A stretch of 64,000 bases of DNA from UBA3263 sp964528425 (GCA_964528425.1 CAZGTD010000007.1:12842-76841), one strand, 5' to 3'. Shown: positions 45,664-54,200, counted from the stretch's first letter. Notes: a model not told the origin generated them from the sequence alone. Numbers and translations: made by a program.

Positions 45664-46139
45664 ATGAAACGGTTCAATGCCCTAACACTCTCAATTCTGA
45701 TGCCGGCGGCAGCTATCCTTTGCGGGGGGCTGACCGCCTGCGTTTATGATAGGGAGGAGCTTGAATTTTCAATTCCTGTCGGAGCGCCGCTGCCTGAGTT
45801 TAGCGTGGAGTTGCTAAATGGTGAGCGATTTTCTACCGCCTCGCTCCCGGAATCGGATATATGCAACCTGATTATTCTGTTTTTCAACACTACATGTTCC
45901 GACTGTAAGCGCGAATTGCCCCGGGTTCAACAACTCTATGACCGAATTCTCGCCGACGAAAACCTGAGGCCCGCCACGCGCCTGATTTGTATTGCCCGCG
46001 AGGAAGATGCCGCTTCAATCCGCACCTATTGGGAGGACCATAACCTCACCTTGCCCGCTGCCCCGCAACCCGACCGCACGGTCTATAATCTTTTTGCCTC
46101 CGTTGGCATACCCCGCCTCTACGTTGCCCAACCATTACC
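45664..46139 (+). CDS. Thioredoxin-like (TlpA/AhpC type) lipoprotein, cut by assembly gap
   Basis: 158 residues are visible before the run of N. Lipobox LTAC with Cys26. After PVGAPLPEFSVELLNGE comes 'LIILFFNTTCSDCKRELPRV' with the redox motif CSDC at 78-81. These are features of extracytoplasmic thiol-disulfide oxidoreductases of the TlpA/ResA group. It is tied to the fimbrial operon by a 9-bp gap. The C-terminus is missing; the apparent reading across the N run to a stop near 46257 is an artefact. Confidence 0.85.
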
Positions 46140-46239
46140 NNNNNNNNNNNNNNNNNNNNNNNNNNNNNNNNNNNNNNNNNNNNNNNNNNNNNNNNNNNNN
46201 NNNNNNNNNNNNNNNNNNNNNNNNNNNNNNNNNNNNNNN
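46140..46239. other. Assembly gap (100 N)
   Basis: Exactly 100 undetermined bases, the usual placeholder for a gap of unknown size. Genes may be missing here, including the rest of the fimbrial operon. Confidence 0.98.
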
Positions 46240-46248
46240 TATTTAGAA

Positions 46249-46956
46249 TTAGAATAAGTAGCCGAAGCGGAGGTTAAAGGTCATCGAATTGGTTTTGAAT
46301 TTTTCGTAATTCATTGCCGGAATGAAGTCAGTGCCAAATTCGAGGCCGATAATAATTTTAGCGAGTTCAAAGTCGGTGCCGACATGCCAACCAAGTTGGA
46401 AACGGTTCCAGGCACTCTCTCCCATGTCATCTTTGCTAAAGAGGTTAAACCAATTGTCAGCAACAGACAACTTACCAAAAAGATTGATTTTTGCGTTCAG
46501 GCCAATATATGGTTTAATCGAAAAGAACTCGTTGATGTGGAATCTGTATGCGAAGTTAACCGGAACTGCAAGATTGGCCAGTAAATAAGAATAGGTCGAT
46601 TCATAAATATAGTAATCGTCTTCCCAGGTTACATTTTGAGAGCCGCCACCGAAAAAGATGTTTGCACCGGTTTCAATAAACATAGGGTAGCTATGGGATA
46701 TGCTGAATCCATGCAGATAAGTTAGCGAACCGCCGTTGATGCTGTAAGAACTGGCGGGAACGAATCCGCTCGGCACGCTATTCGAGAAGTGGTTATAAGT
46801 GTAAGAACCGCTAAACATATTGTAGGATTCGGTGTCGGCGTTGCTGCCGCCTCCTTGGTTGAAGCCGGAAGACGATTTACCGCCGGTAGTGAATTGAGCA
46901 AACGCACAGCTGAAGCCCAGGCTGAGGAGTGCGATCGTGGAAATGATTTTGTTCAT
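46249..46956 (-). CDS. Outer-membrane beta-barrel protein
   Basis: 235 residues with a signal peptide (1-20, ending AFAQ). A Gly/Ser/Asn-rich stretch (about 24-42) precedes alternating beta strands such as 'YSYLLANLAVPVNFAYRFHI', FFSIKPYIGLNAKINLFG and the final aromatic strand MTFNLRFGYLF. It resembles the OMP_b-brl porin-like group. The function is unknown. It lies 21 bp behind the beta-propeller gene, in the same probable operon. Confidence 0.8.
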   Translation of the reverse strand: MNKIISTIALLSLGFSCAFAQFTTGGKSSSGFNQGGGSNADTESYNMFSGSYTYNHFSNSVPSGFVPASSYSINGGSLTYLHGFSISHSYPMFIETGANIFFGGGSQNVTWEDDYYIYESTYSYLLANLAVPVNFAYRFHINEFFSIKPYIGLNAKINLFGKLSVADNWFNLFSKDDMGESAWNRFQLGWHVGTDFELAKIIIGLEFGTDFIPAMNYEKFKTNSMTFNLRFGYLF

Positions 46957-46977
46957 AGATTTTATGCAAAAAAGTGA

Positions 46978-47958
46978 TTAGTAGATATTCGAATTCATGC
47001 GCCAAACGTTGGCTATTCCGTCGGCGTTTCCGCGTTGAGAAACGAAATAGATATATCGGCCGTCGTTGCTCCATACCGGGCTTAGATCATCGGCGGCATG
47101 GTGGGTAAGTTGCATCAGGCCGGTGCCGTCGACACGACATGTAAAGATGTCGGTGTTCCAATACGGTCCTTTATTTGATTCGAGCTTTGAGCCTCCAACA
47201 AGCACGAGAGTCGTTCCGTCGGGCGAAAGTTGAGGGCAGAAGAATGACCGTTCATTGTCGGAAACAACACATTCCTCGACTCCCGATTTCAGGTCAACCT
47301 TCCAGATTTCTCCTTTGCCGTTGCTTGCGCGTGCTACATAGAGAATATTGGCCTTGGAATCGACTGTTGGATTCATGCCGGAAATATAGCTCGAAAGGTA
47401 GTTCTTGTTAGTGTCAAAGCCCCACACGCTGGAGCCTTGATTTTCCATCCTTACAAAGAATATTGTTTGCTTATCGGGTGAATATACAGGCGCATAATCG
47501 TATGCTCCGGACGTAATTTGCCGGCAAACGTAGCCTTCTTTGGCGTCGGTAACAAATATTTGGTTTGAATTGCCTTTGCGCTCGGAAAAACAAATTTGTT
47601 TGCCGTCAGGAGAGAATGCAAAGTCCATGACTGACGCACGGTTGGTGCGCTGGCTGGATGCTCCCTGGCGGTCAACGTCTTTTGTGAAGATATTGGAAGC
47701 GCCGTTGCGTAGCGACAGATAGGCAAGTGTTGAGCCATCGGGCGACACGTCGATAACTTTATTTGTGAGCCAGGTAACTCCCTTACGCCAGCGTTTTACT
47801 TCCGGCAGGCAGACGTAGTCACTTTCTTTAGAGATTTTAACCAAATCTAACGATGTCTCTTCAGGAACGTAAACTACGGAGTAGTCAACTTTTTGCGCAT
47901 TAAGGCATGTCGAGCCCCAAATTATAGCAACAAGCAATGTTAGAAATCGCAGTTTCAT
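46978..47958 (-). CDS. Secreted TolB/PD40-type beta-propeller protein
   Basis: 326 residues with a signal peptide (1-21, ending LNAQ). Repeated blades with the WD40-like PD40 pattern are visible: IDVSPDGSTLAYLSLR, FAFSPDGKQICFSER, APVYSPDKQTIFFVR, PQLSPDGTTLVLVGG and SPVWSNDGRYIYFVSQRG. Such propellers bind proteins in the periplasm or at the surface; TolB itself is one, but this lacks the TolB N-terminal domain. The promoter upstream carries a run of nine G in its spacer, so expression may vary between cells. Confidence 0.8.
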   Translation of the reverse strand: MKLRFLTLLVAIIWGSTCLNAQKVDYSVVYVPEETSLDLVKISKESDYVCLPEVKRWRKGVTWLTNKVIDVSPDGSTLAYLSLRNGASNIFTKDVDRQGASSQRTNRASVMDFAFSPDGKQICFSERKGNSNQIFVTDAKEGYVCRQITSGAYDYAPVYSPDKQTIFFVRMENQGSSVWGFDTNKNYLSSYISGMNPTVDSKANILYVARASNGKGEIWKVDLKSGVEECVVSDNERSFFCPQLSPDGTTLVLVGGSKLESNKGPYWNTDIFTCRVDGTGLMQLTHHAADDLSPVWSNDGRYIYFVSQRGNADGIANVWRMNSNIY

Positions 47959-48001
47959 ACACGTTTAATGTGATTTTTTTGCATTATTATATGATTCTGC
48001 G

Positions 48002-48033
48002 CAAAGGTACGACAAAAATTACCCCCCCCCAAA
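48002..48033 (-). promoter_or_regulatory. Promoter with G9 tract in its spacer
   Basis: Minus-strand TTTG (48030-48033) is followed by 20 bp and TACCTTTG (48002-48009). The spacer starts with eight G that, together with the G of TTTG, make a run of nine (48022-48030). Slippage would change the -33/-7 distance. Confidence 0.75.
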
Positions 48034-48038
48034 TCTTT

Positions 48039-48081
48039 AACAGACTTTAACAAAGGTGTGGTCTATTTGTTAAAGTCTGTT
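48039..48081. repeat. Long inverted repeat upstream of the propeller promoter
   Basis: 16-bp perfect arms AACAGACTTTAACAAA and TTTGTTAAAGTCTGTT flank an 11-base loop. It lies between the IMPACT gene stop and the -33 element, so it could be a weak terminator for the former, an operator for the latter, or both. A half-site CTTTAAC also occurs twice in tandem. Confidence 0.7.
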
Positions 48082-48094
48082 TTATTTGTAGATG

Positions 48095-48655
48095 TTATTC
48101 GAGGGTGGGGGCTGCGGATTTTGGCAGGAGCAGGCGTAGGCTGCAGGTGTTGTCGAAAGTGCGGTCGAGAATCCGGGCCTGCGGAATAGATTTTATGCGC
48201 TGCATAACCGAGTTCATCTCGGCATAGGCAAAAGTGACGGTTATCTCAACCATCTCTTCAGCTTCGATTACGGTAGCCTCGTCGAGGGCCATTGCGGCGG
48301 CTTGTTTGTAGGCTGCAATAAGTCCCGGAGTGCCGAGCTTGATGCCGCCGAAGTAGCGAACCACTCCAACAACGACGTTTCGGAGACCGCGTGAGTTGAT
48401 CTGCCCGAGAATCGGACGTCCGGCTGTGCCTGAAGGTTCGCCGTTGTCGGTTGAATAGATGTAGGCCCGGTCATCGGCGCCGATTACCCATGCCCAGCAA
48501 ATGTGGCGGGCGTCGCAATACTCGCGCTTGAGGCCTTCTATCAGTTCTTTGGCCTCGTCGACCGATTCCGCCGGGTATGCAAATCCGAGAAACCGACTCA
48601 TCTTCTCGGTGAATTTGGCCTGCGATGGCGCTTGGATAGTCAGATATTTAGCCAT
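48095..48655 (-). CDS. IMPACT/YigZ-family protein
   Basis: 186 residues. The signature 'STDNGEPSGTAGRPILGQIN' (about 68-87) is followed by VVVGVVRYFGGIKLGTPGLI. The ferredoxin-like C-terminal domain is shorter than usual. Members are linked to translation control and ribosome-bound stress responses in eukaryotes; the bacterial role is unclear. It follows the LptG-like gene after one base, so it is part of the tgt operon. Confidence 0.92.
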   Translation of the reverse strand: MAKYLTIQAPSQAKFTEKMSRFLGFAYPAESVDEAKELIEGLKREYCDARHICWAWVIGADDRAYIYSTDNGEPSGTAGRPILGQINSRGLRNVVVGVVRYFGGIKLGTPGLIAAYKQAAAMALDEATVIEAEEMVEITVTFAYAEMNSVMQRIKSIPQARILDRTFDNTCSLRLLLPKSAAPTLE

Positions 48656-48656
48656 A

Positions 48657-49727
48657 TCAGTAGCGGTTGGCGCGAATATACAGAGCTATCGCTATAAAAG
48701 AGAATACAATGTTGGGAATCCACATTGCGAACCAGGGCGACGTCAGGCCGTTGACCGCAAAGGTTTGCGTTACGCCCATGAACAGAATGTAGGTAAAGCT
48801 CAACACCAGCCCGATGCCGATGTTGAGTCCCATTCCGCCCTTTACCTTGCGGCATGACAGACACATGCCGATAACCGTGAGGATAAAGGCGGCCACGCAT
48901 GATGCATAGCGGCGGTGATATTCGATTTCAAATTGCTTAACGTTGGCAACCCCGCGTTGGCGCTGGCGGTCGATATAGCGGGCGAGTTCGGGCGAGGTCA
49001 TTTTTTCCTGGTCGTTGCGCGACACGATAATATCGTTCGGCGCAATGGGAATTACGGTGTCGAGCACCATGCCGGTGCGCAGAATTTCGCGGTCGTGGCC
49101 AAAAGTGCGTTCCGAAAAGTTGCGCAGGCGCCATGAGTAACCTCCGCGATAAATTGCCGACTGGGCTGTCAGGCGCGATGACAGGCGGTTGCCGTCGAAT
49201 TTGTCGAGGCTGAATCGCGACCCGCGTTCGTTGGCCGCGGAGAAATCGCCGAAGTAAACAACCTCGCCGGGACCGATGCGCATCTGCACGTTGGCTATTA
49301 CCGAAACGCGGCGGTCTTTAACGTAGGTATTGGTGAATTCGAGGCGTTTAACGTTGGCGGGGGGTATAACGTAGGCCGAAAGCGCGAGCGTTGCCGCTGC
49401 GATAATTGCGGCCGAGATAAGATAGGGGCGCATCAGGCGGTTGAAGCTCACGCCCGACGACAGAATGGCTATGATTTCGGAGTTGCCGGCCATTTTCGAG
49501 GTGAAGAAAATAACCGAAATGAATACGAAAAGCGGACTGAACTGGTTGGCAAAATAGGGGAGAAAGTTAACGAAATAGTCGAAAACGGTTGCTCGCAGCG
49601 GGGCTTTTTGAAATGCATCGAGCTTCTCGTTGATGTCGAACATAACCGTTATCGCCAGAATCAGACCCAGCGAGAACAAATAGGTTCCCAGAAATTTCCG
49701 GATTATGTAGCGGTCGAGGAGCTTCAA
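48657..49727 (-). CDS. LptF/LptG-family permease (lipopolysaccharide export)
   Basis: 356 residues from a TTG at 49727, giving MKLLDRYIIRKFLGTYLF, the usual family start. The ATG at 49790 would add 21 residues with an unlikely Pro/Arg-rich sequence and overlap tgt by 43 bp. Membrane helices lie at about 12-33, 50-75 and 96-116, and three more in the last 90 residues; a periplasmic beta-jellyroll is between. With LptB and LptF it drives LPS export. F or G cannot be decided. Confidence 0.88.
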   Translation of the reverse strand: MKLLDRYIIRKFLGTYLFSLGLILAITVMFDINEKLDAFQKAPLRATVFDYFVNFLPYFANQFSPLFVFISVIFFTSKMAGNSEIIAILSSGVSFNRLMRPYLISAAIIAAATLALSAYVIPPANVKRLEFTNTYVKDRRVSVIANVQMRIGPGEVVYFGDFSAANERGSRFSLDKFDGNRLSSRLTAQSAIYRGGYSWRLRNFSERTFGHDREILRTGMVLDTVIPIAPNDIIVSRNDQEKMTSPELARYIDRQRQRGVANVKQFEIEYHRRYASCVAAFILTVIGMCLSCRKVKGGMGLNIGIGLVLSFTYILFMGVTQTFAVNGLTSPWFAMWIPNIVFSFIAIALYIRANRY

Positions 49728-49747
49728 AACTTTAAAGGGTAGGGGGA

Positions 49748-50878
49748 TTATAGCCGGCGGGTTATTTCTTCGACCTTGCGGGCTTTCCATTGAGCGAAGT
49801 CGCCCAACAGGATATGCTCCCTGGCCTGACCGACGAGACTCAGATAAAAGGCCAGATTATGAATTGAGGCAATCTGCATTGCAAGTATTTCCTGGGCGTG
49901 GAAAAGGTGGCGCAGATAGGCTTTTGAATATATGCGGTCAACTTCGGCGGCTCCGTCTTCCTGAATGGGCGAGAAGTCGGTGGCCCATTTTGCGTTGCGC
50001 ATGTTCATGATGCCATGGTCGGTAAAGAGCATTCCGTTGCGTCCGTTGCGGGTTGGCATTACGCAATCCATCATGTCGACCCCGCGGTCAATGGCTTCGA
50101 GAATATTGGCGGGAGTGCCTACGCCCATGAGGTAGCGCGGGCGGTCGGTCGGCAGGATTTCGTTGACCACCTCAATCATTTCATACATAACCTCAGTGGG
50201 CTCCCCGACGGCCAGGCCGCCTATGGCATTGCCCTCGGCGCCGAGCTCGGCAACTTCCGATGCGGCACGCCGGCGAAGTTCCGGATAGGTGCATCCCTGA
50301 ACTATAGGGAAGAAGGTTTGTGAGTAGCCGTAGGGGCATTCGGTTTGCTGAAACTGCTGCCAGCCGCGTCGGAGCCAGCGCATCGTAAGGTCGAGCGAGT
50401 TAGCTGCATAGCGGAAATCGCTTTTGCCGGGAGGGCATTCGTCGAGAGCCATCATTATGTCGGACCCGATTATGCGCTGAATGTCAACCACTTTTTCGGG
50501 GGTAAAAAGATGGCGGGAGCCATCGATGTGGCTGCGGAAATGGGCGCCCTCTTCGGTGAGCTTGCGGTTATCGGCCAGCGAGAATACCTGAAAGCCGCCG
50601 CTATCGGTAAGAATCGGACGGTCCCAGCCGTTGAATTTGTGCAATCCGCCGGCGGCGCGGAGCACTTCTGTTCCGGGCCGGAGATACAGATGATAGGTGT
50701 TGCCAAGAATAATCTGGGCCTTGACCTGCTCCTTCATTTCAGTGAAGTGCACGGCTTTGATGGCCCCGACGGTGCCGACGGGCATGAAAATCGGCGTTTG
50801 AATGTTGCCGTGGTCAGTATGTATGACTCCTGCCCGGGCGTTGGAGCCGGACGCGGTTGCCTGAAGGTCGAATTTCAT
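49748..50878 (-). CDS. tgt: tRNA-guanine transglycosylase (Tgt)
   Basis: 376 residues. ILTDSGGFQVFSL, 'AIGGLAVGEPTEVMYEMIEV' and MDCVMPTRNGRNG with the nucleophilic Asp identify a bacterial Tgt, which swaps G34 for preQ1 in tRNAs for His, Asn, Asp and Tyr. The CxCxxC zinc cluster expected around 302-312 is absent: the region reads AAEVDRIYSKAYLRHL (Asp314 onward). The following His in SIHN is present. This may be a lineage trait. A tRNA-His gene lies directly upstream on the same strand with a hairpin between them. Confidence 0.93.
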   Translation of the reverse strand: MKFDLQATASGSNARAGVIHTDHGNIQTPIFMPVGTVGAIKAVHFTEMKEQVKAQIILGNTYHLYLRPGTEVLRAAGGLHKFNGWDRPILTDSGGFQVFSLADNRKLTEEGAHFRSHIDGSRHLFTPEKVVDIQRIIGSDIMMALDECPPGKSDFRYAANSLDLTMRWLRRGWQQFQQTECPYGYSQTFFPIVQGCTYPELRRRAASEVAELGAEGNAIGGLAVGEPTEVMYEMIEVVNEILPTDRPRYLMGVGTPANILEAIDRGVDMMDCVMPTRNGRNGMLFTDHGIMNMRNAKWATDFSPIQEDGAAEVDRIYSKAYLRHLFHAQEILAMQIASIHNLAFYLSLVGQAREHILLGDFAQWKARKVEEITRRL

Positions 50879-50880
50879 AT

Positions 50881-50915
50881 AAAAAAGGCCGGAAGCTCAT
50901 TTGAAGGCCTCCGGC
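50881..50915 (-). terminator. Hairpin plus U-run between tRNA-His and tgt
   Basis: Minus-strand stem GCCGGA/TCCGGC (50888-50915), extended by inner pairs, followed by CTTTTTT. The ATG of tgt lies 2 nt behind the T-run, so this element could end the tRNA transcript or gate tgt expression. Confidence 0.75.
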
Positions 50916-50936
50916 GGGTGATAATGATTTTTAGGG

Positions 50937-51011
<75 letters not shown>

Positions 51012-51055
51012 ATCTATTATAGCGACCCACACGGTGGAGGGGGCTTTTGCGACTG

Positions 51056-51087
51056 CAAAGTTACAAAGGATTTTTTAATCCACCAAA
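51056..51087 (-). promoter_or_regulatory. Promoter of tRNA-His
   Basis: Minus-strand TTTG (51084-51087), 20 bp, TAACTTTG (51056-51063). About 40 nt of leader lie before the tRNA. Confidence 0.75.
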
Positions 51088-51121
51088 TTTTTCTGCAAAA
51101 AAGTGGAAAATGTGGTTGTTA

Positions 51122-53965
51122 TTATCTAACGATAAATTTTTTCTTATTGGAAATATAGAGGTTGCCTGTGGCAGGAGTGGCAACGCGGCGGCCCATCATG
51201 TCAAAGACGGGTGCGTCGATTTGCGGGGTGATGGCTTCGACTTGGTCAATGGCGTCGATTTCTTCGTCAACAAGGGTCATGATCCATTTTGAGGCCTGCG
51301 CATCGATGGTCCAGATAACCGGTTTCTGGGTTTTGTTCATGTGGATTGCCGGGTAGGAATTATTGCCCGGTTCGGCGCTGACTATTGAAACGTTGCCCGG
51401 AGTAACCTTAAAGGTGTAAACGCCGGCATCTGCATTGTTGGCGCTGACGGGAACTGCGGTTTCGGTCTGGGCGGGAGTGGCTTTGATGTAGCGTTTTTTT
51501 GCATCGTTATATATAATAAAGCCATTGTCGGCCCGGTTGAGCTTGAAGCGCTCGGCCGAGCTGCCGATTGTAAGGTTAGTGTTGTTGCAGCTGAGCCAGC
51601 AGTCGGCCTGGGGGTAGCCGTTGATGGTTTTGGAGTCGGAAAGAAAAGTGTAGATTCCGCCTACTTTGGGCTGATGAATATTTTCGTCGGCCATATATTC
51701 TGCGAAAAAGTTGGCAAATGATTGGTCGGATGGGTCGGCATTGTAATTATTAGCTGCCGCGGTAACATTTTCTTTGCCTTCGGGGCTGATGTTGCCAACA
51801 ATATTGGGGTCGCTGGCGCCGATAGCTGAAAGAATATTGGCAACTGCCTCTGCCTGGAGGGCAGAAGCAGTTGTTTTGTCGGTGTCGGGAGCGTATTTCC
51901 ATTGTCCGTCGGTCATTTCTTCGATGGTAACCCGCTGATAAACCTCGCAATATGCTTTGCCGGCAACAACGGTTTCTTCGTAGAGGGTACCGATTGCGTT
52001 ATCGGCCTGCAGGGTCATGGTTGAGTAGCCCGAAGAGTTCGGGGTGAGTTCAAAGAAGCCGTTCCAGGTGTTGAAGTCCGCGGGCTCGTCGAAGTCGCTT
52101 GCCGAGGCCAGCACTTTCCATGCCAGCGAAACTTTTTCGCGCGTGGTGGAGTTGGTAAACGACTGGATAGCCATGTAGGCCTTCTGGCCGGTAGCGGTGT
52201 TTTCAACCGGAACAATCATGATTTCGCCGTTGCAGGCTGCGATGCCGTGGCCGGTGCCGAGGTTGCTGTTGATGTGGTTGCCCCAGCGGCCTTTGGCGTT
52301 TTCAATGTCGGTGTAGTGGAAAATATTGAAGTTGCGTCCGCCGCCATTGCCGCGGGCTGCAAGCAGAATCGAACCGTCGGGGAGTTCCTCACACTTGGGT
52401 TCGTCGGCGCCGGCCGAAACCGCGGGGTTCATCGGGTCACCGAGAATGTGCCAGTTGCGGCCGAAGTCGTCGGAGTAGAGCACCCAGTTGGAAATGTTGT
52501 TTGCTTCGACGTTGCGTCCGCTCATTACGCAATACACGCGATAGTAGTCGCCGACTTTAACGCGCGAGCTCTGCACCATGCGGCCCGAGCCGATGAACTG
52601 GCTGTCGATATAGCCGGCGGCGCAATTGTCGTCAAACAGCGCATAAATCTGTTCCCACTGGCCGAAGTCGGGCTCGGTCCAGGTCATGCCGCCGTCGGTG
52701 CTCCACCAGCGTGCCGAGGGCTGAGGGTCGTCGCGACGCGAGTTGAAGAAGTTCATGCGGCCGGCGCAGGCAACCATGAGGATTTCGCCGGTTTCGCGGT
52801 CGGAAACGATTGCGGGGTCTCCGAAGCCGCAGTCGAGGTTGGTTTCGCTCTGCTTGGTGCCGGCGGGAGTGGCGGCGCCGGTGCCTTGGGCCACGGGCTT
52901 GCCTTCGGCGTTGCGGCATACGTCGGGAATCGACCAGGTTTGGCCGTTGTCGTCGGAGTAGCTCATGTAGAGGTCAATACGCCCGCCGCCTATGTCGCCG
53001 CCGCAATAGCGGTAGTCGTTAACGGCAACGAGGCGACCTTTGTTGGGGCCGGCGGCAACTGTGGTGATGGCCGGAATGCGGTAAACGATGTTGTAGCCGG
53101 GGGTGCCGTCGAAGCGGAACACTACATAGCCTTTTTCAGGCTGGGCGGGAATTGCGTTGACCTGGACTTTAATCATCTCGATGGTCATGGGGCCAACAAC
53201 CGGAATCTGGGCGTTGCTTTCGCCGCGTCCGCGCAACGTTTTGCTGGTTCCGTCGGGTAATAAGATGGCGGCGGTGTTAACGGCAAGTCCGTCGGGGGTG
53301 GAGAAATAATATGTGCCGGCTCCGAGATTTATTGAGCCGTCGGCGTTAACGGTGATGGGCGCATCGCCGCTGAGGGTAACCAGCGGGTCGGTTTGCACAA
53401 CAATAGCCCCGTCGCCGTTGAGCGTAGGTCTGGTGAGTACGACGGGGTTAATTACTATCGACGAACCATGGTCGGCACCCTTTGTCCAGAAGGCGAGTTT
53501 GTTGCTGCGGTCGTTAACTTTATTTTTGTCATAACCTTTCTCGTTCATGTAATACGAGTTGGCAATGTTGGTGCTCGGAGTAAAAATCCACTCATAGCAC
53601 TGGCCGTCAACTCCCGGCTCTTTGAGGGTTACGAAGCCGGTAAGGCCTGTATCGCCCGTCGGCTCGATGGGGCCTGCAAGGGACTTTCCGGTGCCCGCAG
53701 CGCGGTTATAGATAGTGTAGCCATCCGTGTCGTTACCGACGAAACACCACTGGTCGCCATAGGTAAACACTGAGACTGTTTGGTCAAGAGGCATATAGCC
53801 GTCAATTTCCCGGTCTGAAAGATAGTATCCTTCATGGTTGATTTGCATGGTATACCACTTGGTCGACGGGGCGAAAGAGCCGTCGGTAATAGTTGTCGGC
53901 TCCACGGGGCCGGCAGCTGCGCTCATGGCAACGCCGATGCAGGCGGCAAAAAGAAGTTTACGCAT
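51122..53965 (-). CDS. Secreted exo-alpha-sialidase
   Basis: 947 residues from the ATG at 53965 (MRKLLFAACIGVAMSAAAG, a signal peptide); the longer frame from 54016 begins in the leader. Residues about 25-160 form a lectin-like module. The six-blade propeller (about 285-640) has the YRIP motif at 295-298, the VNDYRY acidic site and three Asp boxes: SDDNGQTW (about 336-343), STDGGMTW (about 422-429) and SDDFGRNW (about 498-505). A helical piece and a second lectin-like region follow. The tail is VFDMMGRRV, then GNLYISNKKKFIVR, T9SS-like. It releases sialic acid from host glycans. Confidence 0.92.
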   Translation of the reverse strand: MRKLLFAACIGVAMSAAAGPVEPTTITDGSFAPSTKWYTMQINHEGYYLSDREIDGYMPLDQTVSVFTYGDQWCFVGNDTDGYTIYNRAAGTGKSLAGPIEPTGDTGLTGFVTLKEPGVDGQCYEWIFTPSTNIANSYYMNEKGYDKNKVNDRSNKLAFWTKGADHGSSIVINPVVLTRPTLNGDGAIVVQTDPLVTLSGDAPITVNADGSINLGAGTYYFSTPDGLAVNTAAILLPDGTSKTLRGRGESNAQIPVVGPMTIEMIKVQVNAIPAQPEKGYVVFRFDGTPGYNIVYRIPAITTVAAGPNKGRLVAVNDYRYCGGDIGGGRIDLYMSYSDDNGQTWSIPDVCRNAEGKPVAQGTGAATPAGTKQSETNLDCGFGDPAIVSDRETGEILMVACAGRMNFFNSRRDDPQPSARWWSTDGGMTWTEPDFGQWEQIYALFDDNCAAGYIDSQFIGSGRMVQSSRVKVGDYYRVYCVMSGRNVEANNISNWVLYSDDFGRNWHILGDPMNPAVSAGADEPKCEELPDGSILLAARGNGGGRNFNIFHYTDIENAKGRWGNHINSNLGTGHGIAACNGEIMIVPVENTATGQKAYMAIQSFTNSTTREKVSLAWKVLASASDFDEPADFNTWNGFFELTPNSSGYSTMTLQADNAIGTLYEETVVAGKAYCEVYQRVTIEEMTDGQWKYAPDTDKTTASALQAEAVANILSAIGASDPNIVGNISPEGKENVTAAANNYNADPSDQSFANFFAEYMADENIHQPKVGGIYTFLSDSKTINGYPQADCWLSCNNTNLTIGSSAERFKLNRADNGFIIYNDAKKRYIKATPAQTETAVPVSANNADAGVYTFKVTPGNVSIVSAEPGNNSYPAIHMNKTQKPVIWTIDAQASKWIMTLVDEEIDAIDQVEAITPQIDAPVFDMMGRRVATPATGNLYISNKKKFIVR

Positions 53966-53998
53966 AAATTTAAGGTGAAATGATTGGATAATATGGCC

Positions 53999-54030
53999 CA
54001 AAGTTACGAAAAACAATTCATTTTCACAAA
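53999..54030 (-). promoter_or_regulatory. Promoter of the sialidase gene
   Basis: Minus-strand TTTG (54027-54030), 20 bp, TAACTTTG (53999-54006). The ATG at 53965 lies 33 nt further down. Confidence 0.75.
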
Positions 54031-54110
54031 TTCAACGTTTGTTATGTCCGGAAAATCTTGATTTCACCTTCCGCACTCGTAAATAGTGCGATTTTTCCAA
54101 AAGTAGGAAT

Positions 54111-54180
54111 GAGTGGCCAAAAAGTCGAATCGGTAAGAAAAAGTGGCCGAAAGGGTGAATTTTGTATGTTATAAAACATA
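54111..54180. promoter_or_regulatory. Repeat elements between the sialidase and efflux operons
   Basis: Two 20-bp direct repeats start at 54111 and 54141, 15 of 20 bases alike, exactly 30 bp apart; both contain AGTGGCC. Next to them an inverted repeat TATGTT/AACATA spans 54165-54180, just upstream of the efflux promoter. They are candidates for regulator binding sites. Confidence 0.5.
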
Positions 54181-54200
54181 GAATTCTCAATAAAATTGAT

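Noticed and set aside
45664..46257. Thioredoxin-like reading frame continuing across the N run to a stop at 46257
   Set aside because: The frame over 100 unknown bases has no meaning; the last visible codons after the gap belong to another region.
49728..49790. ATG start of the LptG-like permease inside tgt
   Set aside because: It adds a Pro/Arg-rich stretch unlike the family and overlaps tgt by 43 bp. A TTG gives the typical start, though experimental proof is lacking.
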